A stretch of DNA of 40,824 nt. Source: Janthinobacterium sp. ROICE36 (GTDB lineage Bacteria > Pseudomonadota > Gammaproteobacteria > Burkholderiales > Burkholderiaceae_D). Made by a program: the position numbers and the translations under genes. The notes under the pieces were generated by a model. That model was not told where the DNA came from. It did not search any database and saw only the letters and a list, made by a program, of their open reading frames with translations. Where the stretch lies: positions 1 to 40,824 of the forward strand of contig NZ_PEBS01000052.1 of assembly GCF_002869965.1 (NCBI RefSeq), in the 5' to 3' direction. Shown in pieces: positions 32,747-40,822 of this stretch (its first letter is position 1; each line of letters opens with the position of its first letter).

Positions 32747-33672
32747 CGACTTACTTTCCCCGGTGCCGTGCGCGCGGCTTTACCCTGGTGGAGATGATCA
32801 TCGTGATCGTCATTACCGGCATCATCGGCGGCATGGTGGCCATGTTCATCCGCCTGCCCGTGCAAGGGTATGTCGATGCGAATGCCCGCGCCGACCTGGC
32901 CGACATGGCCGATACGGCCGTGCGGCGCATCGCGCGCGACGTGCGCCTTGCGCTGCCGAATAGCGTGCGCGTCAGCACGGATGGGAAATACCTGGAACTG
33001 CTGCTGACGAAATCCGGCGGCCGCTATCTGTCCGAGGACGACGCGCCAGGCCTGGGGCCCGTGCTGGCTTTCAATCCCGTCGGTCCTGCTGCGGACGCCA
33101 ATCAATTCACCGTCGTGGGGAACGCGCCGGCGATCACCGCTGGCGACTATATCGCCGTCTACAATATGGGCGAAAACTTGCCGGATGCCTACGGCTGCGC
33201 CGTCAACGCCAGCGTCTGCAATCTGGCGCAGGTCGCTTCTGTCAGCGCCACGGTGGTGACCCTGAAGAGCAATCCCTTCCTCGCGCAGTCGCCGCAGAAA
33301 TTTCCTTCGCCCTCGCACCGTTTTCAGGTGGTGACGACGCCTGTCAGCTATGTTTGCGATCCGCAGGCCGGCACCCTGACGCGTTATTCCGGCTACACCA
33401 TCCAGGCGGCGCAGCCGCTCGATGCGGCGGCAGCGCCCTTGGCAACTGCCCCTGTGCGTGCTTTGCTGGCGCAAAAAATCCTGAAAAACACGCTCGATCG
33501 GACTGGCGTCCCGGCTGGCGAAAAGACGGCTCCCGAAGGCTGCTTTACTTATGCGTTGCTGAAAAATGTGCCGCGCGGCTTGCTCGGCATCGTGCTGAGC
33601 CTTGGCGCGGAAAACAGCAATACGGGAACGCTGCGTCTGGCGCAGCAGGTACAGGTCACTAACACACCATGA
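32743..33672 (+). CDS. mshO: Minor prepilin, MshO-like (PilW/GspJ type)
   Basis: 309 residues. Leader MTTYFPRCRARG then FTLVEMIIVIVITGIIGGMVA (Glu +5). Next comes ARADLADMADTAVRRIARDVRLALPNS, the helix and R-D-x-R-x-A-L-P-N signature of MshO/PilW proteins. Large beta-rich body with YIAVYNMGENLPDAYG and HRFQVVTTPVSYVCD. Length and motifs are typical of MshO. It overlaps mshD (ATGA) and is 4 nt from mshP. Confidence 0.87.
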   Translation: MTTYFPRCRARGFTLVEMIIVIVITGIIGGMVAMFIRLPVQGYVDANARADLADMADTAVRRIARDVRLALPNSVRVSTDGKYLELLLTKSGGRYLSEDDAPGLGPVLAFNPVGPAADANQFTVVGNAPAITAGDYIAVYNMGENLPDAYGCAVNASVCNLAQVASVSATVVTLKSNPFLAQSPQKFPSPSHRFQVVTTPVSYVCDPQAGTLTRYSGYTIQAAQPLDAAAAPLATAPVRALLAQKILKNTLDRTGVPAGEKTAPEGCFTYALLKNVPRGLLGIVLSLGAENSNTGTLRLAQQVQVTNTP

Positions 33673-33676
33673 CACC

Positions 33677-34120
33677 ATGAGCGCCATGAGCATATTTCCC
33701 TCGCGCCGCATGCGCGGTTTCAGCCTGGTCACGGCGATCTTCCTGCTGGTGGTGCTGGCGGGACTGGGTGCCGCGATGGTGCATGTGTTTACCCTGCAGC
33801 AGGTCGAGTCGGCACTGGACGTGCAGGGCGTGCGCGCCGAGCAAGCCGCGCGCGCCGGCATCGAGTGGGGCGTATACCGGCAATTGATCGATGGAAAGTG
33901 CGATTCCTCTACCTCGTTTGCCTTGCCGGCTGGCACATCGTTGTCCTCTTTTTCCGTCAGCGTGCAATGCAGCACGGCGACCGGACCAGGCACCCTGACC
34001 AGCCAGACCATCACGGCTACCGCTTGCAACCAGCCGGCCTCTGTCGAGCCGCGCTGTCCGAACGCGGGCAATAACGCCGATTACGTCCAGCGCCGCCTGC
34101 AAGCCGTGCTGTCGCAGTAA
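33677..34120 (+). CDS. mshP: MshP-like pilus protein (PilX type leader)
   Basis: 147 residues. The leader MSAMSIFPSRRMRG precedes FSLVTAIFLLVVLAGLGAAM with Thr, not Glu, at +5, like MshP and PilX. EQAARAGIEWGVYRQ follows, the conserved helix end of this group. Four cysteines in the short globular domain suggest two disulphides. An in-frame second ATG lies 9 nt downstream. No mshQ-like large adhesin gene follows, unlike in Vibrio loci. Confidence 0.8.
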   Translation: MSAMSIFPSRRMRGFSLVTAIFLLVVLAGLGAAMVHVFTLQQVESALDVQGVRAEQAARAGIEWGVYRQLIDGKCDSSTSFALPAGTSLSSFSVSVQCSTATGPGTLTSQTITATACNQPASVEPRCPNAGNNADYVQRRLQAVLSQ

Positions 34121-34251
34121 GGTCAACTGCGTGCAAAAAAGATCGCTAATTTATTGTTTTTACAGAATAAAATTGGTTTCATGAATTAAAATTGACTGGA
34201 TGCATTATCTGCGCGACAAGCTCGGGCAGGCACTTACACTGGATAGTTCGC
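34121..34251 (+). promoter_or_regulatory. AT-rich leader, probable promoter of the mshI-N block
   Basis: The 131 bp between mshP and mshI are strikingly AT-rich at 34129-34195, containing TTTACA (34159-34164) and two TAAAAT boxes (34168-34173 and 34187-34192). No pair has textbook 16-18 bp spacing, so the exact promoter is unassigned. It is the only sizeable gap in the plus-strand locus after the pilin terminator and marks a second transcription unit. mshI has only a weak GGAT ribosome site. Confidence 0.4.
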
Positions 34252-35211
34252 ATGGGTTTATTCGCAAGAGCAAAGAAGTACGACGGCTGGCTGGCCACGG
34301 CGTTTGGCCGCGAAGGCGTCTGCGCTGTCGTTGTCGAGCGTCCCGCCGATGGCATGCCGCGCGTGCTGGGCGCCAGCTACCAGGCGGCTGCGCGGCCGGC
34401 ACCGGCCGAAGTGCTGGAAAAACTGGGCAAGGATCAACAAGCGACAGCGCGCCACTGCACCACCGTGCTGGCCGGCGGCGAATACCAGCTGCTGTCGCTG
34501 GAAGCGCCAGCCGTGCCGCGCGAGGAACTCAAGACGGCCGTGGGCTGGCGCTTGAAGGACATGCTGGACTTCCCCCTGGCCGAAGCCACCATCGACGTGT
34601 TCGACATCCCCGGCGACCCGAACGGCACCCAGCGCGGCAGCAGCGTGTTTGCCGTCGCCGCGCGCAACAGCGCCGTGTCGCGCCGCCAGGCGCTGTACGC
34701 CGAATGCAAGATCGGCCTGTCCGTGATCGATATCCCGGAAATGGCGCAGCGCAATATCGCCACCTTGCTGGAAACGCCGGGACGCGGCATCGCCGTGCTG
34801 TTTTTCGATGGCGATGGCGGCTTGCTGACCATGAGTTTCAATGGCGAGCTGTACCAGGCACGCCGCATCGACGTGAGCTTGACGCAATTGCAGTCGCCCG
34901 ACGCCAGCCAGTACTACGACCGCGTTACCCTGGAATTGCAGCGCTCGTTCGATCATTTCGACCGCCAGTTCCATTTCATTTCGCTGGCCCGTCTGATGCT
35001 GATGACGGGCGCCAGCGAGGGCTTGCACGCCTATCTTGCCGACAATCTCTACATGCCGGTCGAGCAACTGGACCTGGCCACGGTGCTGGACTTTTCGCAG
35101 GCCGCCGAACTGCGCGACCCGGCCATGCAGGCGCGCTACTTCCTGGCCATCGGCGCGGCCTTGCGCGAGCTTGGCCCGGGCCCGGGCAAGCACGAAGGGA
35201 AGGGCGCATGA
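34252..35211 (+). CDS. mshI: MshI, PilM-like cytoplasmic docking protein
   Basis: 319 residues, ATG 34252. A soluble actin-like-fold protein with EELKTAVGWRLKDMLDFPL, IDVFDIPGD, and later AVLFFDGDGGLLTMSFNG and YDRVTLELQRSFDHFDRQF, all characteristic of MshI/PilM. No membrane helix. It should bind the N-terminal cytoplasmic tail of the next protein and contact MshE. Coupled to the next gene by ATGA (35208). Confidence 0.87.
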   Translation: MGLFARAKKYDGWLATAFGREGVCAVVVERPADGMPRVLGASYQAAARPAPAEVLEKLGKDQQATARHCTTVLAGGEYQLLSLEAPAVPREELKTAVGWRLKDMLDFPLAEATIDVFDIPGDPNGTQRGSSVFAVAARNSAVSRRQALYAECKIGLSVIDIPEMAQRNIATLLETPGRGIAVLFFDGDGGLLTMSFNGELYQARRIDVSLTQLQSPDASQYYDRVTLELQRSFDHFDRQFHFISLARLMLMTGASEGLHAYLADNLYMPVEQLDLATVLDFSQAAELRDPAMQARYFLAIGAALRELGPGPGKHEGKGA

Positions 35212-35864
35212 GCCAGCAGATCAATCTGTTCAATCCCCAGTTTGAACTAAAAAAACACCATATGTCGGCGCGCACGGCCGGGCTGGCCCTGGGCGGCCTG
35301 GCGCTGGTCCTGCTGGCGCTTGGCGTGCTGGCCCAGCGTGCAATGGCCGGCCTGGAACAGCGCGAAGCGGGCGTCAAGGCGGCGCTGGCGCAAGGCGAGG
35401 CAAAGCGCGACCAGACCTTGCGCGATTTTCCGCCACGCAAGAAAGATCCGGCCCTGGCGCAGGAACTGGCAGCCGTCGAGGGGCAGCGCCAGTTGCTGCA
35501 GGATGCGTCAAACGTGCTGGAAAGCGGCAAGCTGGGCAATACCCTCGGCTATGCCGGCTACTTCCGCGCGTTGGCGCAAGCCAGGGTCGAGGGCGTATGG
35601 CTGACGGGCGTGGACATCGCCGGCGCCGGCAATGACTTCGGCTTGCAGGGCCGCGCCTTGCAAGCGTCGTTGCTGCCCGCTTATATCACGCGCCTGGGCC
35701 AGCAGGAAGTACTGAAAGGCAAGGCCTTTGCCAGCCTCGACATTGGCCAGCCCGAGCCGCCGGCCGTGGCCGAGGCGACCAGCTTGCCCTATGTGGCATT
35801 CAGCCTGCAGTCGGCCGACCGCGCCGCCCAGCCGCCAAAATCTGTTGCCGGAGGAACACGCTGA
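35208..35864 (+). CDS. PilN-like protein (MshI2 position)
   Basis: 218 residues. The N-terminus MSQQINLFNPQF contains the PilN signature Q-I-N-L-F-N-P that sits in the groove of PilM. One membrane helix (about 23-42) is followed by a coiled region (EQREAGVKAALAQGEAKRD) and a periplasmic ferredoxin-like domain (VEGVWLTGVDIAG). TGATG junction with mshJ. In the minus-strand machine this part is fused to the PilM part. Confidence 0.83.
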   Translation: MSQQINLFNPQFELKKHHMSARTAGLALGGLALVLLALGVLAQRAMAGLEQREAGVKAALAQGEAKRDQTLRDFPPRKKDPALAQELAAVEGQRQLLQDASNVLESGKLGNTLGYAGYFRALAQARVEGVWLTGVDIAGAGNDFGLQGRALQASLLPAYITRLGQQEVLKGKAFASLDIGQPEPPAVAEATSLPYVAFSLQSADRAAQPPKSVAGGTR

Positions 35865-36547
35865 TGCTGCCCTTGCTGAAAAAATGGGCCACCGCCTTCG
35901 ACGCCCTCAGCCTGCGCGAGCGGCTGATGGTGTTTGGCGCCGGGGCGGCAGCGATCCTGTTCGTGTTTTATTTCATGAGCTTCAATCCCTTGCTGGCGAA
36001 ACGCGCTGCGCTGGAAGCGAGCATTGCGCAAAAGCAAAGCCTCTTGAACGCCACCAACCAGGAAATCGTGCTGACCATGCTCGCCCATGCCACCGATCCC
36101 GACCAGGAAGAGCGCACGCGCCTGCTGGCCTTGCAGGCGGAAACTGCGGCCCTGGCGCAGGCGCTGCGCGAAAAGCAGCATGGCCTGGTGGCGCCCGAGC
36201 GCATGCTCACCTTGCTTGAACATTTGCTGCGCCGACATGCGGGACTGCGCGTGGTATCGCTGAAAACCTTGCCCGCCAGCGCCGTGGGCGTGCGCCAGGC
36301 CGATAGCGGGAACGGCGATGCGGCAGCCAAGGCACCGGCCCCGGCACCTCTGCTGCACCAGCATGGCGTGGAAGTGGTGCTGCAAGGCAGTTATGCCGAC
36401 CTGGTGCAATACATGCAGGCGCTGCAAGCGATGCCGACGCGCGTCTTCTGGGGCGCCGCCCACCTCGAATCTGCCAGCTACCCTGGCGCCACCCTGACCC
36501 TGACCTTACATACCCTCAGCATGGACGATACATGGATCGCACTGTGA
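35864..36547 (+). CDS. mshJ: MshJ, PilO-like protein
   Basis: 227 residues. Cytoplasmic start LLKKWATAFDALSLRERLMVF, a membrane helix (about 25-42), a long amphipathic coiled region with LLALQAETAALAQALREKQ, and a C-terminal domain with GVEVVLQGSYADLVQYMQAL, a typical PilO/MshJ motif. Forms the periplasmic pair with the preceding PilN-like protein. Its end overlaps mshK by 16 nt. Confidence 0.85.
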   Translation: MLPLLKKWATAFDALSLRERLMVFGAGAAAILFVFYFMSFNPLLAKRAALEASIAQKQSLLNATNQEIVLTMLAHATDPDQEERTRLLALQAETAALAQALREKQHGLVAPERMLTLLEHLLRRHAGLRVVSLKTLPASAVGVRQADSGNGDAAAKAPAPAPLLHQHGVEVVLQGSYADLVQYMQALQAMPTRVFWGAAHLESASYPGATLTLTLHTLSMDDTWIAL

Positions 36548-36918
36548 CAAAAGTGAGCACCAGCCGCGTGCTGCCGGCGCTGGGTTTGGCGCTGGGTTTA
36601 GCGCTGAGCCTGGCATGGCCGGGCGCGCAGGCGCAGGCGCTCGATGATCCGACCCGTCCGCCGGCAGCCCTGTGGGCGCCCGCCAACGCCGCGCCCGTTG
36701 TGGCGGCCCGGCCGCAGCTGCAATCAGTGCTCATTTCCACCCGGCCGGGCGGACGCCGGCTGGCCGTCATCGATGGCCAGGTGGTCAGGGTCGGCAGCAA
36801 GGTGGGCAATGCCGTGGTGATGGAAATCCATGACACGACCGTGCTGCTGCGGCGTGGAAAATCACTGGAAACCTTCAAGCTGTATCCCAGCAGCAAGACC
36901 GACCGCAAGCAGGAGTAG
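36532..36918 (+). CDS. mshK: MshK, PilP-like periplasmic protein
   Basis: 128 residues. Signal peptide to about residue 35 (LGLALGLALSLAWPGAQAQA), DDPTRPPAALWAP linker, then a small beta domain LQSVLISTRPGGRRLAVIDG and VVRVGSKVGNAVVMEI, the pattern of MshK. Joins the inner-membrane platform to the MshL secretin. Ends 5 nt before the GTG of mshL. Confidence 0.83.
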   Translation: MDRTVTKVSTSRVLPALGLALGLALSLAWPGAQAQALDDPTRPPAALWAPANAAPVVAARPQLQSVLISTRPGGRRLAVIDGQVVRVGSKVGNAVVMEIHDTTVLLRRGKSLETFKLYPSSKTDRKQE

Positions 36919-36923
36919 AAGAA

Positions 36924-38735
36924 GTGGCCAAGCAACTCAATCAACACAAGGCGAGCATGTTCAAGATCAGTACGATGGCGGCTGTTATCAGCGTCAGCCT
37001 GGGCCTGGGCGGCTGCAATGTCGCGCCCGTCAAGCGCGACACCTACAATGCGATCAGCGATGCCGTCAAGGGCGCGGCAGCCACCACGACGCCAGCGGCC
37101 CAGTCCGACGCCGTGGACGCGGCGCTGCTGCCACCCGTGGCGGCCCTGGCCCAGCAACTGCCGAAGGCCCGCGCCGCGCTCGACGAGCGCTTCAACGTGG
37201 CCTTCAACAATGTGCCGGCGCGCCAGTTCTTCACCTCCATCGTGGCCGGCACGCGCTACAACATGCTGGTCCACCCTGACATCGGCGGCACGATTTCCGC
37301 CAATCTGAAGGATGTGACCCTGTTCCAGGCGCTCGACGCCGTGCGCGAACTGTACGGCTACGATTACAAGGTCGAGGGAACGCAGATATATATCAAGCCC
37401 CTGACCATGCAGACGCGCTTGTTCCACGTGAATTACCTGACCGGTGCGCGCCGGGGCAGTTCCAACCTGCGCGTCTCGTCGACGTCGGTCGGTTCGGTGG
37501 GCGCGACCAATTCTGGCGGCTCTGGCAATAGCGGCAATGGCAATCAGGGCAACAATAACGAGCAGACACAGCAAACAAATGGCGGCCAGGGCGGCCGTAC
37601 CCTGGATAGCAGCAACTTGACGACCTCGTCCACGGCGGATTTCTGGCCGGAACTGAGAGCGGCGCTGGAAGCCATCGTCGGCAGTACCGAAGGGGGACGG
37701 CAAGTGGTGCTCAGCCCGCAGTCGGGGGTGATCGTCATCCGCGCCATGCCGGAAGAGTTGCGCAATGTCGACATGTATTTGAAGGCCACGCAGCTGTCCG
37801 TCGACCGCCAGGTGATCCTGGAAGCGAAGATCCTTGAAGTCGAGCTCAACAACAACACGCAGACGGGCATCAACTGGGCTTCGTTCGCCTCCATCAAGAG
37901 CGGCCACACGAACCGCATCTCGACCGGCTTCATCCAGCCGGGCGGCAGCCTGGCGCCACTGCCATTCAATGGCGGCCAGCCGCCCAACATGACGAATGGC
38001 AGCGGCTTGACGGCCAGCAGCGGCTTCGGCCTCAGTTCGGCGGCAAATGCGGCCGGCTCCATGTTCGGCCTGGCTTTCCAGACGACCAATTTTGCCGCCA
38101 TGATTTCCTTCCTGGAATCGCAGGGCTCCGTGCACGTACTGTCGAGTCCGCGTATTGCCACCATGAACAACCAGAAGGCCGTGCTGAAGATAGGCACGGA
38201 CGAGTTTTACGTGACGGGCGTGTCGACCACCACGAATACGACGGCTAGCGGCGCGACGACCAGCCCCAACGTGACCTTGCAACCGTTCTTTTCCGGCGTG
38301 GTGCTGGACGTGACGCCGCAGATCGATGCAGACGGCAACATCATCCTGCACGTGCACCCGTCCGTCAGCCAGGTGTCGACCATCAGCAAGGAAATCGACC
38401 TGGGCAGTGCCGGTTCGCTGAAATTGCCGCTGGCCGCTTCCAGCACCTCGGAAATGGACAGCATGGTGCGCAGCCAGGATGGCCGCATCGTCGCCATCGG
38501 CGGCCTGATGCGCCAGGCCACCACCGCCGACCGTTCGCAAGTGCCGGGCGCGGGCGACATTCCCGTGCTGGGTGCACTGTTCCGCAATACGGGGCAGGTG
38601 ATCCAGAAGCGCGAACTGGTGGTGCTGATCAAGCCGACCATCGTCGATGGCGCCAATAGCTGGAACGAGGACTTGCTCGATTCGGGCAAGCGCATCGAGG
38701 CGCTCGACCCGCGCCGTCCATCGGAGCGGCGCTAA
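36924..38735 (+). CDS. mshL: MshL secretin
   Basis: 603 residues from GTG 36924 (AGGAG at 36911-36915); ATG 36957 is an alternative start that also keeps the lipoprotein signal L-G-G-C. N-terminal domain VAFNNVPARQFFTSIVAGTR and a secretin_N region, a Ser/Gly/Asn-rich insert (GSGNSGNGNQGNNNEQTQQ), then the secretin core with VILEAKILEVELNNNTQTGI, VHVLSSPRIATMNNQKAVLK and the C-terminal VPGAGDIPVLGALFRNTGQ. Forms the outer-membrane pore for the MSHA pilus. Confidence 0.93.
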   Translation: MAKQLNQHKASMFKISTMAAVISVSLGLGGCNVAPVKRDTYNAISDAVKGAAATTTPAAQSDAVDAALLPPVAALAQQLPKARAALDERFNVAFNNVPARQFFTSIVAGTRYNMLVHPDIGGTISANLKDVTLFQALDAVRELYGYDYKVEGTQIYIKPLTMQTRLFHVNYLTGARRGSSNLRVSSTSVGSVGATNSGGSGNSGNGNQGNNNEQTQQTNGGQGGRTLDSSNLTTSSTADFWPELRAALEAIVGSTEGGRQVVLSPQSGVIVIRAMPEELRNVDMYLKATQLSVDRQVILEAKILEVELNNNTQTGINWASFASIKSGHTNRISTGFIQPGGSLAPLPFNGGQPPNMTNGSGLTASSGFGLSSAANAAGSMFGLAFQTTNFAAMISFLESQGSVHVLSSPRIATMNNQKAVLKIGTDEFYVTGVSTTTNTTASGATTSPNVTLQPFFSGVVLDVTPQIDADGNIILHVHPSVSQVSTISKEIDLGSAGSLKLPLAASSTSEMDSMVRSQDGRIVAIGGLMRQATTADRSQVPGAGDIPVLGALFRNTGQVIQKRELVVLIKPTIVDGANSWNEDLLDSGKRIEALDPRRPSERR

Positions 38736-39632
38736 ATGTACCAGGCCCATTTCGGCTTGCGCGAGGCGCCGTTCGGCCTCACGCCCGATACCAGTTTCTT
38801 CTTCAACGGCCCGCAGTCGCAAAATGCGCTCAACACCTTGCTGGTGGCGGCGCGCAATGGCGAGGGCTTCATCAAGATCACTGGCGAAGTGGGCACCGGC
38901 AAGACTTTTCTTTGCCGCAAGTTCATGCAATCGCTGGGGCCGGACTTCGTCACGGCCTACATCCCGAATCCGAATCTGCCGCCCCGTTCGCTGATCCTGG
39001 CGTTGGCGGACGACCTTGACGTGCTGCTGGAGAAGGATGCTGACCAGCATCAGCTACTCAAGTCGCTCAACTTGCGCTTGCTCAACCTGGCGGCGCAGGG
39101 CAAGCGCGTGCTGCTGTGCCTGGATGAAGCACAGGCGATTCCCGTCGACAGCCTGGAAGCGCTGCGCCTGCTGACGAACCTGGAAACGGAAAAGCGCAAG
39201 CTGTTGCAAATCGTGCTGTTCGGTCAGCCCGAACTGGACGTCAAGCTGGCCCTGCCGGAAATCCGCCAACTGGCGCAGCGCATCACTTTTCACTACCACC
39301 TGGGACCCTTGTCGCGCGATGATGTGGATTTCTATGTGGCGCACCGCCTGCGCGTGGCCGGTTTCGATGGCGCGCGCCTGTTCAGTCGTGGCGGCGTGGG
39401 CAAGCTGTACAAGGCTTCCGGCGGTATCCCGCGCCTGATCAACATCATGGCGCACAAGGCGCTGATGGTGGCGTATGGTGAAGGGCGACAGCAGGTCAGC
39501 GGGCGCCACGTGGCGCTGGCCGCCAGCGATACCCTGGCCAGCAAGCCGCGCTTTTTGCGATGGCCGTGGCTGGCCGGCGCCGGCGTGCTGGCTGCCGCCT
39601 GCGCCGTGAGCTGGATCTTATTGAACCGATGA
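38736..39632 (+). CDS. mshM: MshM, ExeA-like AAA ATPase
   Basis: 298 residues starting directly after the mshL stop. Family opening YQAHFGLREAPFGLTPDTS, Walker A GEVGTGKT (50-57), intact Walker B VLLCLDEAQ (D130-E131), FGQPEL sensor segment and GGIPRLINIMAHKALM. One C-terminal membrane helix (about 275-296) ends the protein, with no periplasmic tail; the paralogue 25077-26582 has about 180 extra residues. Probably helps secretin placement. Confidence 0.9.
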   Translation: MYQAHFGLREAPFGLTPDTSFFFNGPQSQNALNTLLVAARNGEGFIKITGEVGTGKTFLCRKFMQSLGPDFVTAYIPNPNLPPRSLILALADDLDVLLEKDADQHQLLKSLNLRLLNLAAQGKRVLLCLDEAQAIPVDSLEALRLLTNLETEKRKLLQIVLFGQPELDVKLALPEIRQLAQRITFHYHLGPLSRDDVDFYVAHRLRVAGFDGARLFSRGGVGKLYKASGGIPRLINIMAHKALMVAYGEGRQQVSGRHVALAASDTLASKPRFLRWPWLAGAGVLAAACAVSWILLNR

Positions 39633-39649
39633 CGAAGATGAGCCTGTAG

Positions 39650-40693
39650 ATGAGCCTGATTAACAAGATGTTGCAAGACCTCGATGCGCGCGGCACTCCC
39701 GATGGACGCGGCGACGCGGCCGGTATCCGCTGCGTGCCAGAACGCGAGCGGGGCGTCGCGCGTGCACTGCTCTTCGGTGGCGCGGCCGGCATGCTGGCCG
39801 TTGCCATCGCCTTGGGCTGGGTGTACTGGAAGCGCCCGCCCGTGCTGGTCAGCGTGGCCAGTGCGCCGGCTTTGGCCGCAACCCCGGCCCCTGCGCCTGT
39901 TGTGGCAGCCGCGCCAGTGATGCCCGCTGCGGCGGCCCCCGAGCCCGTGTTCCAGACCGAGGAAGCCGCCCCCGCGCCCGCCAGGGCTTGGCCCGCCGAA
40001 TTGCGCCGCATCACGGAAAAACCGGCCAGGCTTGCCGCCGTACCCGTCGTGAAGACGGCCGCGCCCGCCGCCAGTGAGCGCATCCTTGACGGAAAACAAG
40101 TTACTGCGCAGCAGCGTGTGGAGAATGAATACCGGCGCGCGCTGGCCCAGTTGCAGGATGGCCGCGTCTCCGACGCCATGCTGGCCTTGCAGCAGACCCT
40201 GCAGCTGGACCCGCGCCACCAGGGCGCGCGCGAAACCCTGGTGCGCCTGTTGCTCGAAGCGCAGCGCCCCGACGAGGCGGCACGCCAGTTGCAGCTGAGC
40301 CTGGCGCTGGACCCGAAACAGCCGGCGCAGGCGATGATGCTGGCCCGTTTGCAGCTGGACAAGACGAATGGCGGCACGGCCGCCCTCGATACGCTCTTGC
40401 GCAGCCTGCCGTACGCCAGCGACAACGGCGAATACCATGCCTTCCTGGCGGGCGTGTTGCAACGCGAGCAGCGCTATCGCGAAGCGTCGCAATATTATCA
40501 GTCGGCCCTGCAGACGGCGCCCGACAACAGCGTCTGGTGGATGGGCCTGGGGATAGCCTTGCAAGCCGACAACCACCCGGCCCAGGCGCGTCAGGCCTTC
40601 GAACGGGCCAAGGGCTTGCAAACCCTGTCGCCCCAGCTGCAGGCGTTTGTCGAGCGCAAGCTGGTGCAGCTGACGGCGGCGACGGCGAAGTAA
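39650..40693 (+). CDS. mshN: MshN, TPR protein
   Basis: 347 residues. Opening MSLINKMLQDLDARG is the MshN/GspB-like N-terminus. Membrane helix about 43-60, an Ala/Pro-rich linker, then TPR units (YRRALAQLQDGRVSDAMLAL; LLLEAQRPDEAARQLQLSL; YYQSALQTAPDNSVWWMGLG; ALQADNHPAQARQAFERAK). Directly upstream ATGAGCCTGTAG duplicates its first codons with a stop (39638-39649). Last gene of the MSHA locus. Confidence 0.88.
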   Translation: MSLINKMLQDLDARGTPDGRGDAAGIRCVPERERGVARALLFGGAAGMLAVAIALGWVYWKRPPVLVSVASAPALAATPAPAPVVAAAPVMPAAAAPEPVFQTEEAAPAPARAWPAELRRITEKPARLAAVPVVKTAAPAASERILDGKQVTAQQRVENEYRRALAQLQDGRVSDAMLALQQTLQLDPRHQGARETLVRLLLEAQRPDEAARQLQLSLALDPKQPAQAMMLARLQLDKTNGGTAALDTLLRSLPYASDNGEYHAFLAGVLQREQRYREASQYYQSALQTAPDNSVWWMGLGIALQADNHPAQARQAFERAKGLQTLSPQLQAFVERKLVQLTAATAK

Positions 40694-40704
40694 TTTTGTA
40701 ACTG

Positions 40705-40725
40705 TTCAGCCGGGGGCTGGCTGAA
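40705..40725. terminator. Hairpin at the end of the MSHA locus
   Basis: TTCAGCC (40705-40711) and GGCTGAA (40719-40725) form a perfect 7-bp stem; an alternative CAGCC-GGG-GGCTG stem shares its bases. No T tract follows on the plus strand. It overlaps the stop codon of the opposing IS66 transposase, so it may serve both units or be part of the IS end. Confidence 0.4.
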
Positions 40726-40822
40726 TCGGGTTTCCAGCGAAGGCGCGTTGCAAGACGGCGAGCATGCCATGGCCTTGTTTCCGTAGCGTGTCGAGGCAGG
40801 AGCGAATAACGCAGAAGTTTTG
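40706..40822 (-). CDS. IS66-family transposase, C-terminal end (partial)
   Basis: The frame enters from the right edge and ends at TGA 40708-40706. Visible residues include QNFCVIRSCLDTLRKQGH then GMLAVLQRAF and end NPIQPAPG. The pattern F-x-x-I-R-S-x-x-x-T-x-R-K-Q-G...L...F is the conserved tail of IS66-type TnpC transposases. Only 38 residues are in the window. It lies tail to tail with mshN, whose stop is 12 nt away, so the element ends very close to the pilus locus. Confidence 0.65.
   Translation of the reverse strand, partial: QNFCVIRSCLDTLRKQGHGMLAVLQRAFAGNPIQPAPG

Noticed and set aside
36516..39050. Very long open frame on the minus strand antisense to mshK-mshM
   Set aside because: The plus strand carries MshK, MshL and MshM with full motifs; the antisense product is His/Arg-rich with no family features.
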